64,000 nt of DNA from NCBI GenBank assembly GCA_965219035.1, contig CBDCMR010000004.1, positions 1,488,001 through 1,552,000 of the forward strand, given 5' to 3'. The number at the start of each line of letters is the position of its first letter. Within the stretch, counting starts at the first letter, position 1. The translations under genes were made by a program, and so were the position numbers. Of this stretch, positions 16,536-25,873 are shown one piece after another. The notes beneath the pieces are model-generated. The model did no database searches. It saw only the letters and a program-made list of their open reading frames with translations, and was not told the DNA's origin. The stretch comes from CBDCKN01 sp965219035 (GTDB taxonomy: Bacteria; Gemmatimonadota; Gemmatimonadetes; Longimicrobiales; Gaopeijiaceae).

Positions 16536-17815
16536 TCGAGCTCCTCCACGGGTACCTCCCGTTCCTCCCCGGAAGCCATATTCCGGATCACGGCCCGGCC
16601 CCGAGCAACCTCGTCGGGACCGAGGACGATGACGTCCCGAGCTCCCGCGTTCCCGGCGGCCGTGAACTGCTTTCGCACCGACTGCTCCTTCAGCCCATAA
16701 AGCACGCTCAAGCCGCGGTCGCGATTGGCGTGGGCTATGGACAGCGCAAGCTTCCGGTGCTCTTCCCCGATGACGACGATATAGTAGTCCACCTGGGGGC
16801 GAGTCTCGGGCATGAGCCCTCGCTCGCGGATCAGGTCCCCGAGGACTACGTCTCCCATGCCGAACCCGACGGCGGGAAGGGGGTCACCTCCAACGAGCTC
16901 CAGGAGCCGGTCATACCGACCGCCTCCACAGATGGCCCGAAGCTCCCCCTTTCGGTCGAAGAGCTCGAAGACGATTCCGGTGTAATAGGCCAGCCCTCGG
17001 ACGATCCTGAGATCGAACTGCACGTACGGACCCAGGCTCATGGCCTCGAGCTGGTCGAAATAGGCCTCGAGACGCTCCAGCTCTGGGGCTACACCCTCCT
17101 GATCGCCCAAGCGGGACGCGACCCCCTCCAGGGTCCCTTCCTCGAACAGCTCAAGCGCCACACGCGCATTGTCCTCGTTGAGCCCCCCCTCGGTCCGGAG
17201 TCTCTCGAGGGAGCGGTCGGGACTCGCGCGCTCGAGCTTGTCGATGACGGCGAAAGCCGTGACGAGACGCTCCTCTTCTACTCCGAAAGCCGAGAGCACG
17301 GCGGACAGCAGGCGTCGATCGGAAACCCGTGCCAGGATATCGTCGGGGCCGAGTCCGAGCTCGCGGAGTCCGTCCAGCCCCACGGCCAGCACCTCAACAT
17401 CCGCAGCGACGCCCTCCTCGCCCACAACGTCCACGTTCCACTGGAAATGCTCCCTGAGGCGGCCCCTCTGCTGACGCTCGTAGCGGAAGAGCTGCGGTAC
17501 GGAGAACCAGCGGATGGGCTTGGCCAGGGACCGGCTGTGCTCGGCCAGGATGCGGGCAAGGGACGGCGTCATTTCGGGACGTAACGAGACCTCCCGCTCA
17601 CCTTTGTCCTGGAAGTGGTACAGCTGGCCGACGATCTCCTCGCCACTCTTCTCCACGTAGAGTCCGAGAGGCTCCAGGGGGGGACCGTCGTATTCCGAGA
17701 AACCGTAGCGGCGGGAGACCCGGCGCCAGGCGTCCAAGATATGCTCACGGAAGGCGAATTCTTCCGGGATAAAGTCACGGAATCCGGGAAGGCGCGCGAA
17801 GATCGGCTTCGACAT
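16532..17815 (-). CDS. hisS: Histidine--tRNA ligase
   Basis: 427 residues, class II synthetase that charges tRNA-His. Seen: LPGFRDFIPEEF near the start (usual GTRD segment), motif 2 LFRYERQQRGRLREHFQWNVDVVG, and AICGGGRYDRLLELVGG with PAVGFGMGDVVL (motif 3 area), then the anticodon-binding domain. The usual 'GTRD' is 'GFRD' here. An A/T-richer patch at 17815-17850 (TTTAGATTCG on the minus strand) may hold its promoter. It heads the hisS - small protein - proS - guaA run. Confidence 0.95.
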   Translation of the reverse strand: MSKPIFARLPGFRDFIPEEFAFREHILDAWRRVSRRYGFSEYDGPPLEPLGLYVEKSGEEIVGQLYHFQDKGEREVSLRPEMTPSLARILAEHSRSLAKPIRWFSVPQLFRYERQQRGRLREHFQWNVDVVGEEGVAADVEVLAVGLDGLRELGLGPDDILARVSDRRLLSAVLSAFGVEEERLVTAFAVIDKLERASPDRSLERLRTEGGLNEDNARVALELFEEGTLEGVASRLGDQEGVAPELERLEAYFDQLEAMSLGPYVQFDLRIVRGLAYYTGIVFELFDRKGELRAICGGGRYDRLLELVGGDPLPAVGFGMGDVVLGDLIRERGLMPETRPQVDYYIVVIGEEHRKLALSIAHANRDRGLSVLYGLKEQSVRKQFTAAGNAGARDVIVLGPDEVARGRAVIRNMASGEEREVPVEELE

Positions 17816-17898
17816 GCGGGCGAATCTAAACCAGACGTCTCAAATGTACAGTAGCCGCGGGCTCTTCTGCCGTCTCAGGATCCCCGGCCCGGGGGTTG

Positions 17899-19242
17899 CT
17901 AGAACGGCGACAGATCGAGGGCCCCGAGGGCGTCACCGACGGTGTGGTTCGAGCCCGTCACAATGATGGTCCCCGACCCGGCAAGCTCCTTGGCCCGTTC
18001 GAGGGCCTCGCCGAAGTCGGTACGGATCTCGGTCTCGGAACGGCCCACGGCCAGTGACGCGGCATAGGGATCCCAGCGCCGCTCCAGTGGGGCGGAAAGC
18101 GCCTGGGTGAAGACCGCATGGTCGGTCCTCGCGAAGAGTGGCGGCAGGATGGAGCGCCAGTCCTTGTCCCCGAGCACGGCGGTCAGCAGGACCACCGGCC
18201 GTGGCAGCGCGAGTCGCTCCAGCACGGACGCCAGAGCGTAGGCGCCGGCCGGGTTATGAGCCACATCGAAGAGCCATGTCTGACCGTCGAGGTGCACGAC
18301 CTGAGAGCGCCCGGGCCAACAGACGCTCTCGATCCCATCCAGAACGGTCCGCGCATCGGGGCGAAGCGACTCCGGAAGGTGCCCGAGGATCGCTGCGGAC
18401 AGCGCACCGTTGATGGCCTGGTGCTCCCCCACCAGCGGGGTGCGGACTCGGAGCGATCCCCACACGTGCGTGGAGACCGTAAAGGACGTGTGGTCCTCGG
18501 TGATCTCGAGATCCATCCCTTCCGGGTCGAGGCGCAGGGGCGAGAAGGGAGCCTCCATCCGGTCGCAGACGTCCTCGAAGACCGACAGTATTCGCTCATC
18601 GCTTTCACCGGTGAGCAGTGGAACGCCAGCCTTGATGATACCGGCCTTCTCCCGGGCGATCTCGGACAGCGTCTCACCCAGGTACTCCGAATGGTCCTTG
18701 GCCACATTGGTGATTGCGGTGATCAGCGGCGTGACGACGTTCGTGGCGTCCAGCCGCCCCCCCAGGCCCACCTCGATGACGGCTACGTCCACGCTTCGAC
18801 GTTGGAACAGGTGGAGCGCCAAGGCCGTGGCGACCTCGAAGAAGGTCAGCTCGTGGCGGACGATGTCGTCTCTCAGGTCCCGTACGAGCTCTCGCAGCTC
18901 GCCTTCCTCCACCGGATGGCCGGCCACCTGGAACCGCTCACGGAAGGAGCACAGGTGCGGAGAGGTGTAGAGTCCAGTAGTGCTCCCCCCTCGCTCGAGA
19001 GCGGCAGACACGGTCGACGCCACGGACCCCTTCCCGTTCGTTCCTCCCAAATGAACGCTCGGATACGAGCGGTGGGGGTCCCCCGTGTCCCGGAGGAAGG
19101 CCTCCATCCGGGAGAGGCCCCAGTGGACGCCGTGCGTGAGCCTGGGTAGCAGCTCGTCCAAGAAGGGGTCACCCGCAGCGGAGTCGAGTCGGGCGGGAGA
19201 CAGAACGGATGAGTGACCCGGAGACAGGTCGGGTCCTTCCAT
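17899..19242 (-). CDS. folC: Folylpolyglutamate synthase / dihydrofolate synthase
   Basis: 447 residues, Mur-ligase-like. Adds glutamate to folates (and to dihydropteroate). Phosphate loop GTNGKGS at 67-73, then TSPHLCSFRERF and EVGLGGRLDATNVV with the KDHSEYLGETLSEIAREKAGIIK motif, and FDVAHNPAGAYAL in the C-terminal domain. Start ATG at 19242 overlaps the accD stop (TGATG). accD-folC is a common bacterial pairing. Confidence 0.95.
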   Translation of the reverse strand: MEGPDLSPGHSSVLSPARLDSAAGDPFLDELLPRLTHGVHWGLSRMEAFLRDTGDPHRSYPSVHLGGTNGKGSVASTVSAALERGGSTTGLYTSPHLCSFRERFQVAGHPVEEGELRELVRDLRDDIVRHELTFFEVATALALHLFQRRSVDVAVIEVGLGGRLDATNVVTPLITAITNVAKDHSEYLGETLSEIAREKAGIIKAGVPLLTGESDERILSVFEDVCDRMEAPFSPLRLDPEGMDLEITEDHTSFTVSTHVWGSLRVRTPLVGEHQAINGALSAAILGHLPESLRPDARTVLDGIESVCWPGRSQVVHLDGQTWLFDVAHNPAGAYALASVLERLALPRPVVLLTAVLGDKDWRSILPPLFARTDHAVFTQALSAPLERRWDPYAASLAVGRSETEIRTDFGEALERAKELAGSGTIIVTGSNHTVGDALGALDLSPF

Positions 19243-20081
19243 CAGTCGATCATGTGGCGGAGGAGGGTGGCCACCGTGACCTTTAGCTCTCGCCGGTCCA
19301 CGACCCGGTCGATCATTCCGTGCTGGAGCAAGAACTCGGAACGCTGAAATCCCTCCGGAAGCTCCTGGCGGATGGTCTCTTCGATGACCCGGGGGCCGGC
19401 GAACCCGATGAGGGCCCCCGGCTCGGCGAGGTTCACGTCCCCGAGCATGGCGTGGGACGCCGTCACGCCACCAGTGGTAGGATCCGTGAGCACTGCGATA
19501 TAGGGGAGCCCGGCTTCGTGGAGACGAGCGAGCACGGCAGACGTCTTGGCCATCTGCATCAGGGAGTAGATACCCTCCTGCATCCGAGCACCGCCTGAGG
19601 CGCTGACGACCACGAGAGGCTCCCTACGTTCAAGAGCGGCCTGGCCAGCACGCGCGATCTTCTCCCCCACCACGGACCCCATGGAGCCGCCGACAAAGCG
19701 GAAATCCATGACCGCCAGAGTCACGCCCATACCCTCGACCCTCCCGGTCCCCGACAGGACGGCCTCCTTCCTGCCGACCTTGGACTCTGCGGCCTCCAGG
19801 CGGGCCTTATACGGCTTGAGGTCCTGGAATCCGAGGGGATCGGCGCTGCCGATGTCGCGGTCGATCTCCTCGAAGGATCCTTCGTCAAGGAGGATCTCGA
19901 CGTACCTCTCCACCGTTATGCGGAAGTGGTGGCCACAGGCGGGGCACACCTGGAGGTTTTGGGCAAGCTTTTCGCCGTAGAGAATTTCCCCGCACCCCTG
20001 GCACTTGTCGAACACGTCGGACGGTACGTCGCGCCTGTCTTCCGCCTTGAGGGGCTGTTTGTCTTTTCGAAACCAGGCCAT
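19242..20081 (-). CDS. accD: Acetyl-CoA carboxylase carboxyltransferase subunit beta
   Basis: 279 residues. With AccA it moves the carboxyl group from biotin to acetyl-CoA, the first step of fatty acid synthesis. N-terminal four-cysteine zinc finger: C27, C30, C46, C49 (CQGC...CPAC). Core crotonase fold with VSASGGARMQEGIYSLMQM and DPTTGGVTASHAMLGDV. Located between rodA and folC, 9 bases after the rodA stop. accA is not in the window. Confidence 0.96.
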   Translation of the reverse strand: MAWFRKDKQPLKAEDRRDVPSDVFDKCQGCGEILYGEKLAQNLQVCPACGHHFRITVERYVEILLDEGSFEEIDRDIGSADPLGFQDLKPYKARLEAAESKVGRKEAVLSGTGRVEGMGVTLAVMDFRFVGGSMGSVVGEKIARAGQAALERREPLVVVSASGGARMQEGIYSLMQMAKTSAVLARLHEAGLPYIAVLTDPTTGGVTASHAMLGDVNLAEPGALIGFAGPRVIEETIRQELPEGFQRSEFLLQHGMIDRVVDRRELKVTVATLLRHMID

Positions 20082-20090
20082 CGGCTGGGC

Positions 20091-21329
20091 TCATCCCTCG
20101 TATGCGACCCTAGCCGCCATCGCGACGGCGATCCAGGACATGAGGAGGAAGGTTCCGCCGTAGCTAACGAAGGGCAGGGGTATTCCCGTGACCGGTACCA
20201 TGCCGACGGTCATGCCGACATTCACGAAAATGTGGACCAGCCAGGCTCCGAAGATACCGAAGATCACCAGGCCTGCAAATGGATCCGTGGCCTCTTCGGC
20301 CATTTTCACGAGGCGGTACAGGATGAAGGCGAACAGGGCCAGGGCCAGCCCGGTTCCGAGAAAGCCCAACTCCTCACCGACGACCGAGAAGATAAAGTCC
20401 GTGTGCTGCTCGGGGAGGAAGTCCAGCCTCTTCTGGGTCCCCTCGGTGAACCCCTTCCCGCTCAGCCCGCCGCTGCCGATGGCGACCATGGACTGGATGA
20501 GATGATATCCCGCCCCACGCGGATCGACGCTGGGGTCCAGAAAGACCAGAATGCGGTTCTGCTGGTACTCGGCCAGGGAGTTCCAGAAGGGGGTCGCGAT
20601 GGTTCCCGCCGCGAGATTCGCCAGGACGATGGCCAGAGAATCCACCAGAAACAGACGGTAGCGAAAGAGGTAGAGAGAGCCCACGACGATCACGAAGAAC
20701 ACGGCCCAGATCCGGTTGTCGAAGCTCAAGATCAACGCGACCCCGGGACTCGCCAGGAACGCCAGGAGCCCAATGGGGGCACCCGCCCAATAGAGAGCGG
20801 CGAAGAGGATCCCCACGAAGGCGAGAGCCGTCCCGAGATCGGGCTGGAGAATCACCAATCCCAGGGGGATGCCGATGATGGCTGACGGAGTGACCAGGGC
20901 CCGGAGGGTCGTGGGATCTTCGGAGCGAGTCCCCAGATAGCGGGCCAGGGCGAGGATGGTCGCCAACTTGGCGAGCTCCGCCGGCTGGAACCGGAGGAAC
21001 CCGAGGTCCAGGAAGCTCTTCACCCCCCCAGCTGTCCCGGATCCGGTACCCACCACAAGCGTCGTCCCCAGGAGCAGGACGCTGAGGCCGTATGCGGGTA
21101 GGGCGACCCACTCGAACCAGCGGGGGCGCAGCTGGCGGACCACGGTAAAGGCCACGAGGGCGAGCACGAACCAGCGGGCCTGGCGAATCCACGCTCCCTC
21201 CATGACGGGGCGCGGAATGTTGAGGACGCCTGCAGAATAGATCATGGCGATCCCGAACGCCGTCATGAGCATGACGGCCAGGACCAGCGCGGGGTCTCCG
21301 GCCCAACGGGCGAAGGCTCTACGGAACAC
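20091..21329 (-). CDS. rodA: Rod-shape peptidoglycan polymerase RodA (SEDS family)
   Basis: 412 residues, about ten membrane helices. SEDS glycosyltransferase that polymerises lipid II with PBP2 in the elongasome. Signatures: SFLDLGFLRFQPAELAKLA, ILQPDLGTALAFVGI (catalytic Asp region), YHLIQSMVAIGSGGLSGKGF, LPEQHTDFIFSVVGEELGFLG and PLPFVSYGGTFLL. A 210-bp family A repeat separates it from mrdA; the element ends 9 bases upstream of the start region, so the ribosome binding site is close to element sequence. Confidence 0.95.
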   Translation of the reverse strand: MFRRAFARWAGDPALVLAVMLMTAFGIAMIYSAGVLNIPRPVMEGAWIRQARWFVLALVAFTVVRQLRPRWFEWVALPAYGLSVLLLGTTLVVGTGSGTAGGVKSFLDLGFLRFQPAELAKLATILALARYLGTRSEDPTTLRALVTPSAIIGIPLGLVILQPDLGTALAFVGILFAALYWAGAPIGLLAFLASPGVALILSFDNRIWAVFFVIVVGSLYLFRYRLFLVDSLAIVLANLAAGTIATPFWNSLAEYQQNRILVFLDPSVDPRGAGYHLIQSMVAIGSGGLSGKGFTEGTQKRLDFLPEQHTDFIFSVVGEELGFLGTGLALALFAFILYRLVKMAEEATDPFAGLVIFGIFGAWLVHIFVNVGMTVGMVPVTGIPLPFVSYGGTFLLMSWIAVAMAARVAYEG

Positions 21330-21338
21330 CGAGGAGCC

Positions 21339-21548
21339 TAGTGTGGTGTCCCAGAAGTTCGCGAGCCACCGAGAGTGCCGAGGCGCCGGATCCGGGGTAC
21401 CCGCGCCGTTAGGCGTGGGTCAGGCGCGACGACGAGAAATGGCAACGCGGGCACCGCGGCCGAAGGCCGTGGTCCGAGGGGGAGGAACGCCGCAGGGCCG
21501 GATGCATCGGTGCTCGAATGTCCGAGACACTTCTGGGACACCACACTA
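21339..21548 (+). repeat. Family A element, copy with both hairpins, 210 bp
   Basis: TIRs TAGTGTGGTGTCCCAGAAGT and its inverted copy at the right end (ACTTCTGGGACACCACACTA). It has two hairpins in the same orientation: 21399-21420 (ACCCgCGCC / GGCGtGGGT, loop GTTA) and 21453-21473 (ACCgCGGCC / GGCCGtGGT, loop GAA), separated by CGACGACG. The element lies between mrdA and rodA in the mre operon, in line with neither gene's coding sequence. It differs from the 8944 copy at the outer 15 bases but shares subterminal motifs GAGCCAC and CCGAGACACTT. Confidence 0.88.
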
Positions 21549-21573
21549 ACCGCCCCTTTCGTGCCCTTCGCCC

Positions 21574-23406
21574 TCACCAACGAGCCCACGGTGCCGGTCT
21601 GCCCGCCTCCACGTGCTCTGCGAGGGTCTGGATGGTGTCCACCGGAATACCGTGCTTCCGTCGGAGGTAGAAGTCGGCGGTCTTGGCGGCGATGGGCGCC
21701 GCTATCGCGGAGCCGCTCCCACCGAACTCGACCAGAGCCACGACCACGATCTCCGGCTCACCGCCCCAGGGGCCCGCCATGCCCGCGAACCACGCGTGGG
21801 CACGTTCGGGGTCCTGCGCGTTCTGTCCGCTTCCCGTCTTGCCGATGATCTCCCAATGCTCGAGGGAGGCACGGTAGTGCGCCGTACCGCCAGGAGCAGT
21901 GACCTGCCGAATCCCCTCCCGGAGCTGCTCGATGCTCTCGCGAGAGAGGTTCAGCCGCCAGCCCTCCCGCGGATCCGGGCTCTTCAGCAGGTGTGGGGCC
22001 GAAGCCGATCCGTCGCGGGCGAGCGCCAGGTAGAATTGGGCCATCTTGAGAGGCGTCTGGGAGTTCGGTCCCTGGCCGATGGCCAAACTCAGGACCTCAC
22101 CCTCGAGCGGACGATAGCCGAAACGGCGCTCCCAAAAAGCCCTCTCGCTAGGAAAGATGCCCCGGCTCTCCTGTGGAAGGTCGATGCCGCACTGTTCTGC
22201 GAACCCGATCCGAGTACCCGCCTCCAGCATGCGATCCAGTCCGATCTTCATGCCGAGCTGATAGAAGTACACGTTGCATGACTGGGCGATGGCCCCGGCG
22301 AGGTCGAGAAAGCCGTGGCCCGAGCGAAGCCAGCACGAGCGATACTCGCCGCCGTACACCAATCCGCCGGTGCACGGAATCGGCATTTCCTCATGCGGAC
22401 CCACGACTCCGAGCTCGAGGGCGATGCCGGCCGCGGCCAGCTTCCAGGTCGACGCCGGAGGATAGAGACCCATCACGGTCCGATTGAGCAGAGGCTTTTG
22501 TGGATCGGTGTCGAGGGCCTCCCAGTCCTCGGTGCTGATGCCTCCCACGAAGGCGTTGGGGTCGAACGTCGGAGCTGAATACAGGGCCAACACGCCGCCG
22601 TCCGCCGGGTCCAACGCGACCACGGCGCCAGACAGGGAATCCGGGAAGATCCGGTGGACCCACTCCATCAGCTCCAGATCGAGCGTGAGCTCAAGATCTT
22701 CGCCGGGCTGTCCCGGGTCCTCCTCGATGCCGGCCAATGGGCCCACGATGCGCCCAGTGGCGTCGACCTCTAGGTAACGCATCCCCTGCCGACCTTGGAG
22801 CCTATCCTCGTATTGGCGCTCGACTCCGACCTTCCCGACGAGCATCCCCTGCTCGTATTCGGCGAAGCGGGCGGTCTCGAGCTCTTCGGCCGTGACCTCG
22901 CTGACGTACCCGAGGGCATGCCCCACCGCCGCCCCCCCGGTATAGCGGCGCTTGGGTCGCATCTCGATGTAGACCCCAGGGAAGTCTTCCCGGCGCTCCT
23001 CCAAAATGGCGATGGCTGCGAAGTCGGCGTCGATGTCCACGAGGAGGGGCTCATAGCGACGCACCCGCTCCATGAGGCTCTCGATCCTCTCGTCGGAGAG
23101 CCCAAGATGGGGTCGCAGTCGCTCCAGGGCTTCCCGGGTGGACTCCCGCGAGTCCCTGAGAACGTAGACCGCGTACCCCGGAACGTTGTCGGCGATGACA
23201 CGCGCGTATCGATCGAAGACCGTCCCCCGGGGGGCAGGGACCGCCGAAGGACGCAAGCGGTTGGACTCCGAGCGGAGCTTGTAGTCGCTGGAGCGGAGTA
23301 CCTGGACCCGAAGGAACTGCAGGGCCAGAGCTCCGATGACGATGGCAGCGATTCCCAGCGCCCCGTGGGCCCGCCGTCTCCTGCGGTGTGGGTGCTGCGC
23401 TCTCAC
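21574..23406 (-). CDS. mrdA: Penicillin-binding protein 2 (transpeptidase)
   Basis: 610 residues from GTG 23406, chosen because it overlaps the mreD stop as GTGA and gives the expected short cytoplasmic N-terminus (RAQHPHRRRRR) before one membrane helix (about 15-35). Class B PBP: the pedestal domain includes PRGTVFDRYARVIADNVPGY, and the transpeptidase domain has SxxK at S319-K322 (PPASTWK), SxN at S376-N378 and KTG at 523-525. It cross-links peptidoglycan of the side wall with RodA. Position after mreBCD is standard. Confidence 0.95.
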   Translation of the reverse strand: MRAQHPHRRRRRAHGALGIAAIVIGALALQFLRVQVLRSSDYKLRSESNRLRPSAVPAPRGTVFDRYARVIADNVPGYAVYVLRDSRESTREALERLRPHLGLSDERIESLMERVRRYEPLLVDIDADFAAIAILEERREDFPGVYIEMRPKRRYTGGAAVGHALGYVSEVTAEELETARFAEYEQGMLVGKVGVERQYEDRLQGRQGMRYLEVDATGRIVGPLAGIEEDPGQPGEDLELTLDLELMEWVHRIFPDSLSGAVVALDPADGGVLALYSAPTFDPNAFVGGISTEDWEALDTDPQKPLLNRTVMGLYPPASTWKLAAAGIALELGVVGPHEEMPIPCTGGLVYGGEYRSCWLRSGHGFLDLAGAIAQSCNVYFYQLGMKIGLDRMLEAGTRIGFAEQCGIDLPQESRGIFPSERAFWERRFGYRPLEGEVLSLAIGQGPNSQTPLKMAQFYLALARDGSASAPHLLKSPDPREGWRLNLSRESIEQLREGIRQVTAPGGTAHYRASLEHWEIIGKTGSGQNAQDPERAHAWFAGMAGPWGGEPEIVVVALVEFGGSGSAIAAPIAAKTADFYLRRKHGIPVDTIQTLAEHVEAGRPAPWARW

Positions 23407-23885
23407 CGTACGGTCTCCCACCCGATGCCGCTGATCGCTATCGCACCCAGTCCGATCAAAGCGGCGTATGCCGCGGCCAGCGGCGAGTTGATCAACATCG
23501 TATCGAGGAAAGGTTCTCTCACCGCCTCGCCTACCGCAACCCAATGAAGGAGATCCCTGCACCACTTCCCGAAGACGAGATACGACACCATGAAGATGAG
23601 GGAGTCACCCACGAACAGATCCCTCGTCTTGGCTCCCGCCACCCCGACCAGAGTCAGAGCGAAGGTGTTGGCTCCGAAGGCCAGCACCGAGAAGGCGTCG
23701 TCCATGAGCCCGAATAGAAACCCCAGGCCGGCTCCGGACCCCGCCCCCACTTCGCGGGCGGCGATCAGGAGAGCCACGATGAGCAGGTCGGGAGCGCTCC
23801 AGCCCAGGCCGAGACTCAGATGAAGGGCGAAGTGCAGGAGGACGAGGAGCCCGACGACACCCCACACCCTGAGAGGACCCTTCAC
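23403..23885 (-). CDS. mreD: Rod-shape determining protein MreD
   Basis: 160 residues from GTG 23885, which overlaps the mreC stop (GTGA); the frame upstream is antisense-like mreC sequence and is excluded. Five or so membrane helices (VVGLLVLLHFALHLSL, LLIVALLIAARE, GLGFLFGLMDDAFS, FMVSYLVFGKW, AAAYAALIGLGAIAIS). The GLLFGLMDDAFSVLAFGANTF-type segment is typical of MreD. Part of the MreBCD elongation complex in the inner membrane. Confidence 0.88.
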   Translation of the reverse strand: MKGPLRVWGVVGLLVLLHFALHLSLGLGWSAPDLLIVALLIAAREVGAGSGAGLGFLFGLMDDAFSVLAFGANTFALTLVGVAGAKTRDLFVGDSLIFMVSYLVFGKWCRDLLHWVAVGEAVREPFLDTMLINSPLAAAYAALIGLGAIAISGIGWETVR

Positions 23886-24742
23886 GAACCCGGCTCTCCC
23901 TTCGACCAGACGTCGGTCAGGTCTTTGGACGCTTCGTCGGGCACCAGAACGAGCACGTGCGTAGCCTCTCCGGGGGACACGAACGGGCGCAACCAATAGG
24001 AACGCCGCCAGCCGGCCCGCGACTCGGCCTCTTCGATGACCGTGCCGATGGGGATGCCCCGGGGGTAGACCCCACCGAGGGCACTCGTGACCAGAACAGT
24101 CCCGGGCGCCAGCTCCTGATGGAACGGAATCCCGTCCAGCAGCAGCCGATCGGCCTCCCGGAACAACCCCCGGGTAGCCTGCACCAGACCATACACGGCG
24201 CCATCCAGCGTCATGGCGCTGGTGCGGAACTCCGGATGGGTCCAATCCATCCCGACCGCGTTGTTCTCGCGGGACTCCCGCACCACGCCGAGGAGCCCTC
24301 GCCCCATGATCACGGGCGTGTTGGTCACCACACCGCGACGGCCTCCGGCGTCCAGGAGGAACATGCTCTCGGAGCCCGGCGTCCCCGGCCGGATCACGCT
24401 GGCCGCCACATACATCGACGAGAGCCGCCGGGACAGATCGAGAAGGCGCCGAAGACGATCGTTCTCTTCCGCCAACGTGGTTTGATCTGAGAGGACCGAC
24501 GCCAACGAGTCCAACTGCAGCTGCAGGGCTTCGGTCTCCGCGGCGTGCACACGCCTGCGGGCGAGGCCCTCCTGGGTCATCACGAACGGTCGGAGGATGC
24601 TACCCCGAATGAGCGAAGCCAACTGCTGTTGGGCTCCGTCCGGGAAGTACAGCACCAGGAGGGAGACGACGAAGAACCCGAGGGCGATCAGCCCGCTTCG
24701 GCTCGGTTCCGTCCCGCTGGTCTCGTTGGTGTACGTTGGCAT
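23882..24742 (-). CDS. mreC: Rod-shape determining protein MreC
   Basis: 286 residues: one membrane helix at about 18-35 (LIALGFFVVSLLVLYFP), a coiled coil at about 65-105 (ETEALQLQLDSLASVLSD..EENDRLRRLLDL), then the paired beta-barrel domain with VIRPGTPGSESMFLLDAG and NTPVIMGRGLLGVVRE. MreC links MreB inside the cell to PBP2 in the periplasm. Follows mreB after a 61-base gap. Confidence 0.94.
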   Translation of the reverse strand: MPTYTNETSGTEPSRSGLIALGFFVVSLLVLYFPDGAQQQLASLIRGSILRPFVMTQEGLARRRVHAAETEALQLQLDSLASVLSDQTTLAEENDRLRRLLDLSRRLSSMYVAASVIRPGTPGSESMFLLDAGGRRGVVTNTPVIMGRGLLGVVRESRENNAVGMDWTHPEFRTSAMTLDGAVYGLVQATRGLFREADRLLLDGIPFHQELAPGTVLVTSALGGVYPRGIPIGTVIEEAESRAGWRRSYWLRPFVSPGEATHVLVLVPDEASKDLTDVWSKGEPGS

Positions 24743-24803
24743 GGCGCTGCCGAGCCCCTGAAGAGGGTGGGGTGGTCAGTGTAGGCTCTCGAAGACTCCT
24801 ACA

Positions 24804-25829
24804 CTATGTCGCCAACACCGTGCGGTATTTCTGTAGGTCATCCAGGATCCGGCCAGCTCCCCGCACCACGCACGTGAGAGGCTCCTCGTCCACGTGGATG
24901 GGCAGGTTCGTCTCATGCTGCAAAAGCCGGTCCAAGCCCCGGATCAGGGCGCCGCCCCCCGTCATCACGATTCCACGGTCCACGATGTCGCTGGCGAGCT
25001 CGGGGGGCGTGATCTCCAGAGCACGCCGAACGGCCTCCACCACCGCCTGGATAGGCTCCTGGATGCACTCACGGATCTCCTGCGAGTGCACGTGGACGGT
25101 CTTGGGGATGCCACTCACGAGGTCCCTCCCCTTCACGTCCATCTCCCGTTCCTCTCCGGATTCGAAGGCCGATCCGATCTGGATCTTGATGGCTTCTGCC
25201 GTCGGCTCTCCGATCAGAAGGTTGTAGTTCTTGCGGAGGAACGTCACGATGGCCGCGTCGAGCTCGTCCCCGCCGACCCGGATCGACGTGTTCGAAACGA
25301 TGCCCGCCAGCGCGATGATCGCGATCTCGGTGGTGCCACCCCCGATGTCGATGACCATGTTGCCCGTGGGAGTCTCCACCGGCAGGCCCACGCCGATAGC
25401 CGCAGCCATGGGCTCGGCGACCATGTAGACGGCCTTCGCACCCGCAGAGATCGCGCTGGAGCGCACTGCCCGCCGCTCTAGCTCCGTGATTCCCGACGGT
25501 ACACCCACGACGACCCTGGGCTTGATCCGGAAGACCCGCTTGGCGGTCACCTGCTTCAGGAAGTGATGGAGCATCAACTCCGTCACGTCGACGTCGGCGA
25601 TGACTCCGTCCTTGAGGGGCCGAACGGCTTCGATCCCTTCGGGCGTACGGCCCAGCATGCGTTTGGCCTCGAGCCCGACGCCCATGATCCGGCCGGACGC
25701 CTTGTTCACCGCCACAACCGAGGGCTCGTTGAGGACGATTCCCTCGCCCTTCACGTATAGGAGAGTATTCGCCGTCCCGAGATCCACCGCGATGTCGTTC
25801 ACGGGGATCAACCGGTAGGTTTCAAGCAA
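24804..25829 (-). CDS. mreB: Actin-like rod-shape protein MreB
   Basis: 341 residues. Phosphate-binding and nucleotide motifs: VDLGTANTLLYVKGEGIVLNEPSVVAV near 15-41, VVGVPSGITELERRAV, DIGGGTTEIAIIAL and IVMTGGGALIRGLD. Forms membrane-associated filaments that guide wall synthesis. The given start is TTG (LETYRLIPVNDIAVDLG); no ATG or GTG occurs nearby and the frame remains open upstream for some codons, so the exact start is uncertain. First gene of mreB-C-D-mrdA-rodA-accD-folC. Confidence 0.95.
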   Translation of the reverse strand: MLETYRLIPVNDIAVDLGTANTLLYVKGEGIVLNEPSVVAVNKASGRIMGVGLEAKRMLGRTPEGIEAVRPLKDGVIADVDVTELMLHHFLKQVTAKRVFRIKPRVVVGVPSGITELERRAVRSSAISAGAKAVYMVAEPMAAAIGVGLPVETPTGNMVIDIGGGTTEIAIIALAGIVSNTSIRVGGDELDAAIVTFLRKNYNLLIGEPTAEAIKIQIGSAFESGEEREMDVKGRDLVSGIPKTVHVHSQEIRECIQEPIQAVVEAVRRALEITPPELASDIVDRGIVMTGGGALIRGLDRLLQHETNLPIHVDEEPLTCVVRGAGRILDDLQKYRTVLAT

Positions 25830-25873
25830 TTTGGTGAAGGTCTGGGCTATCGGAGATTCTCTCTGGTCTCAGA

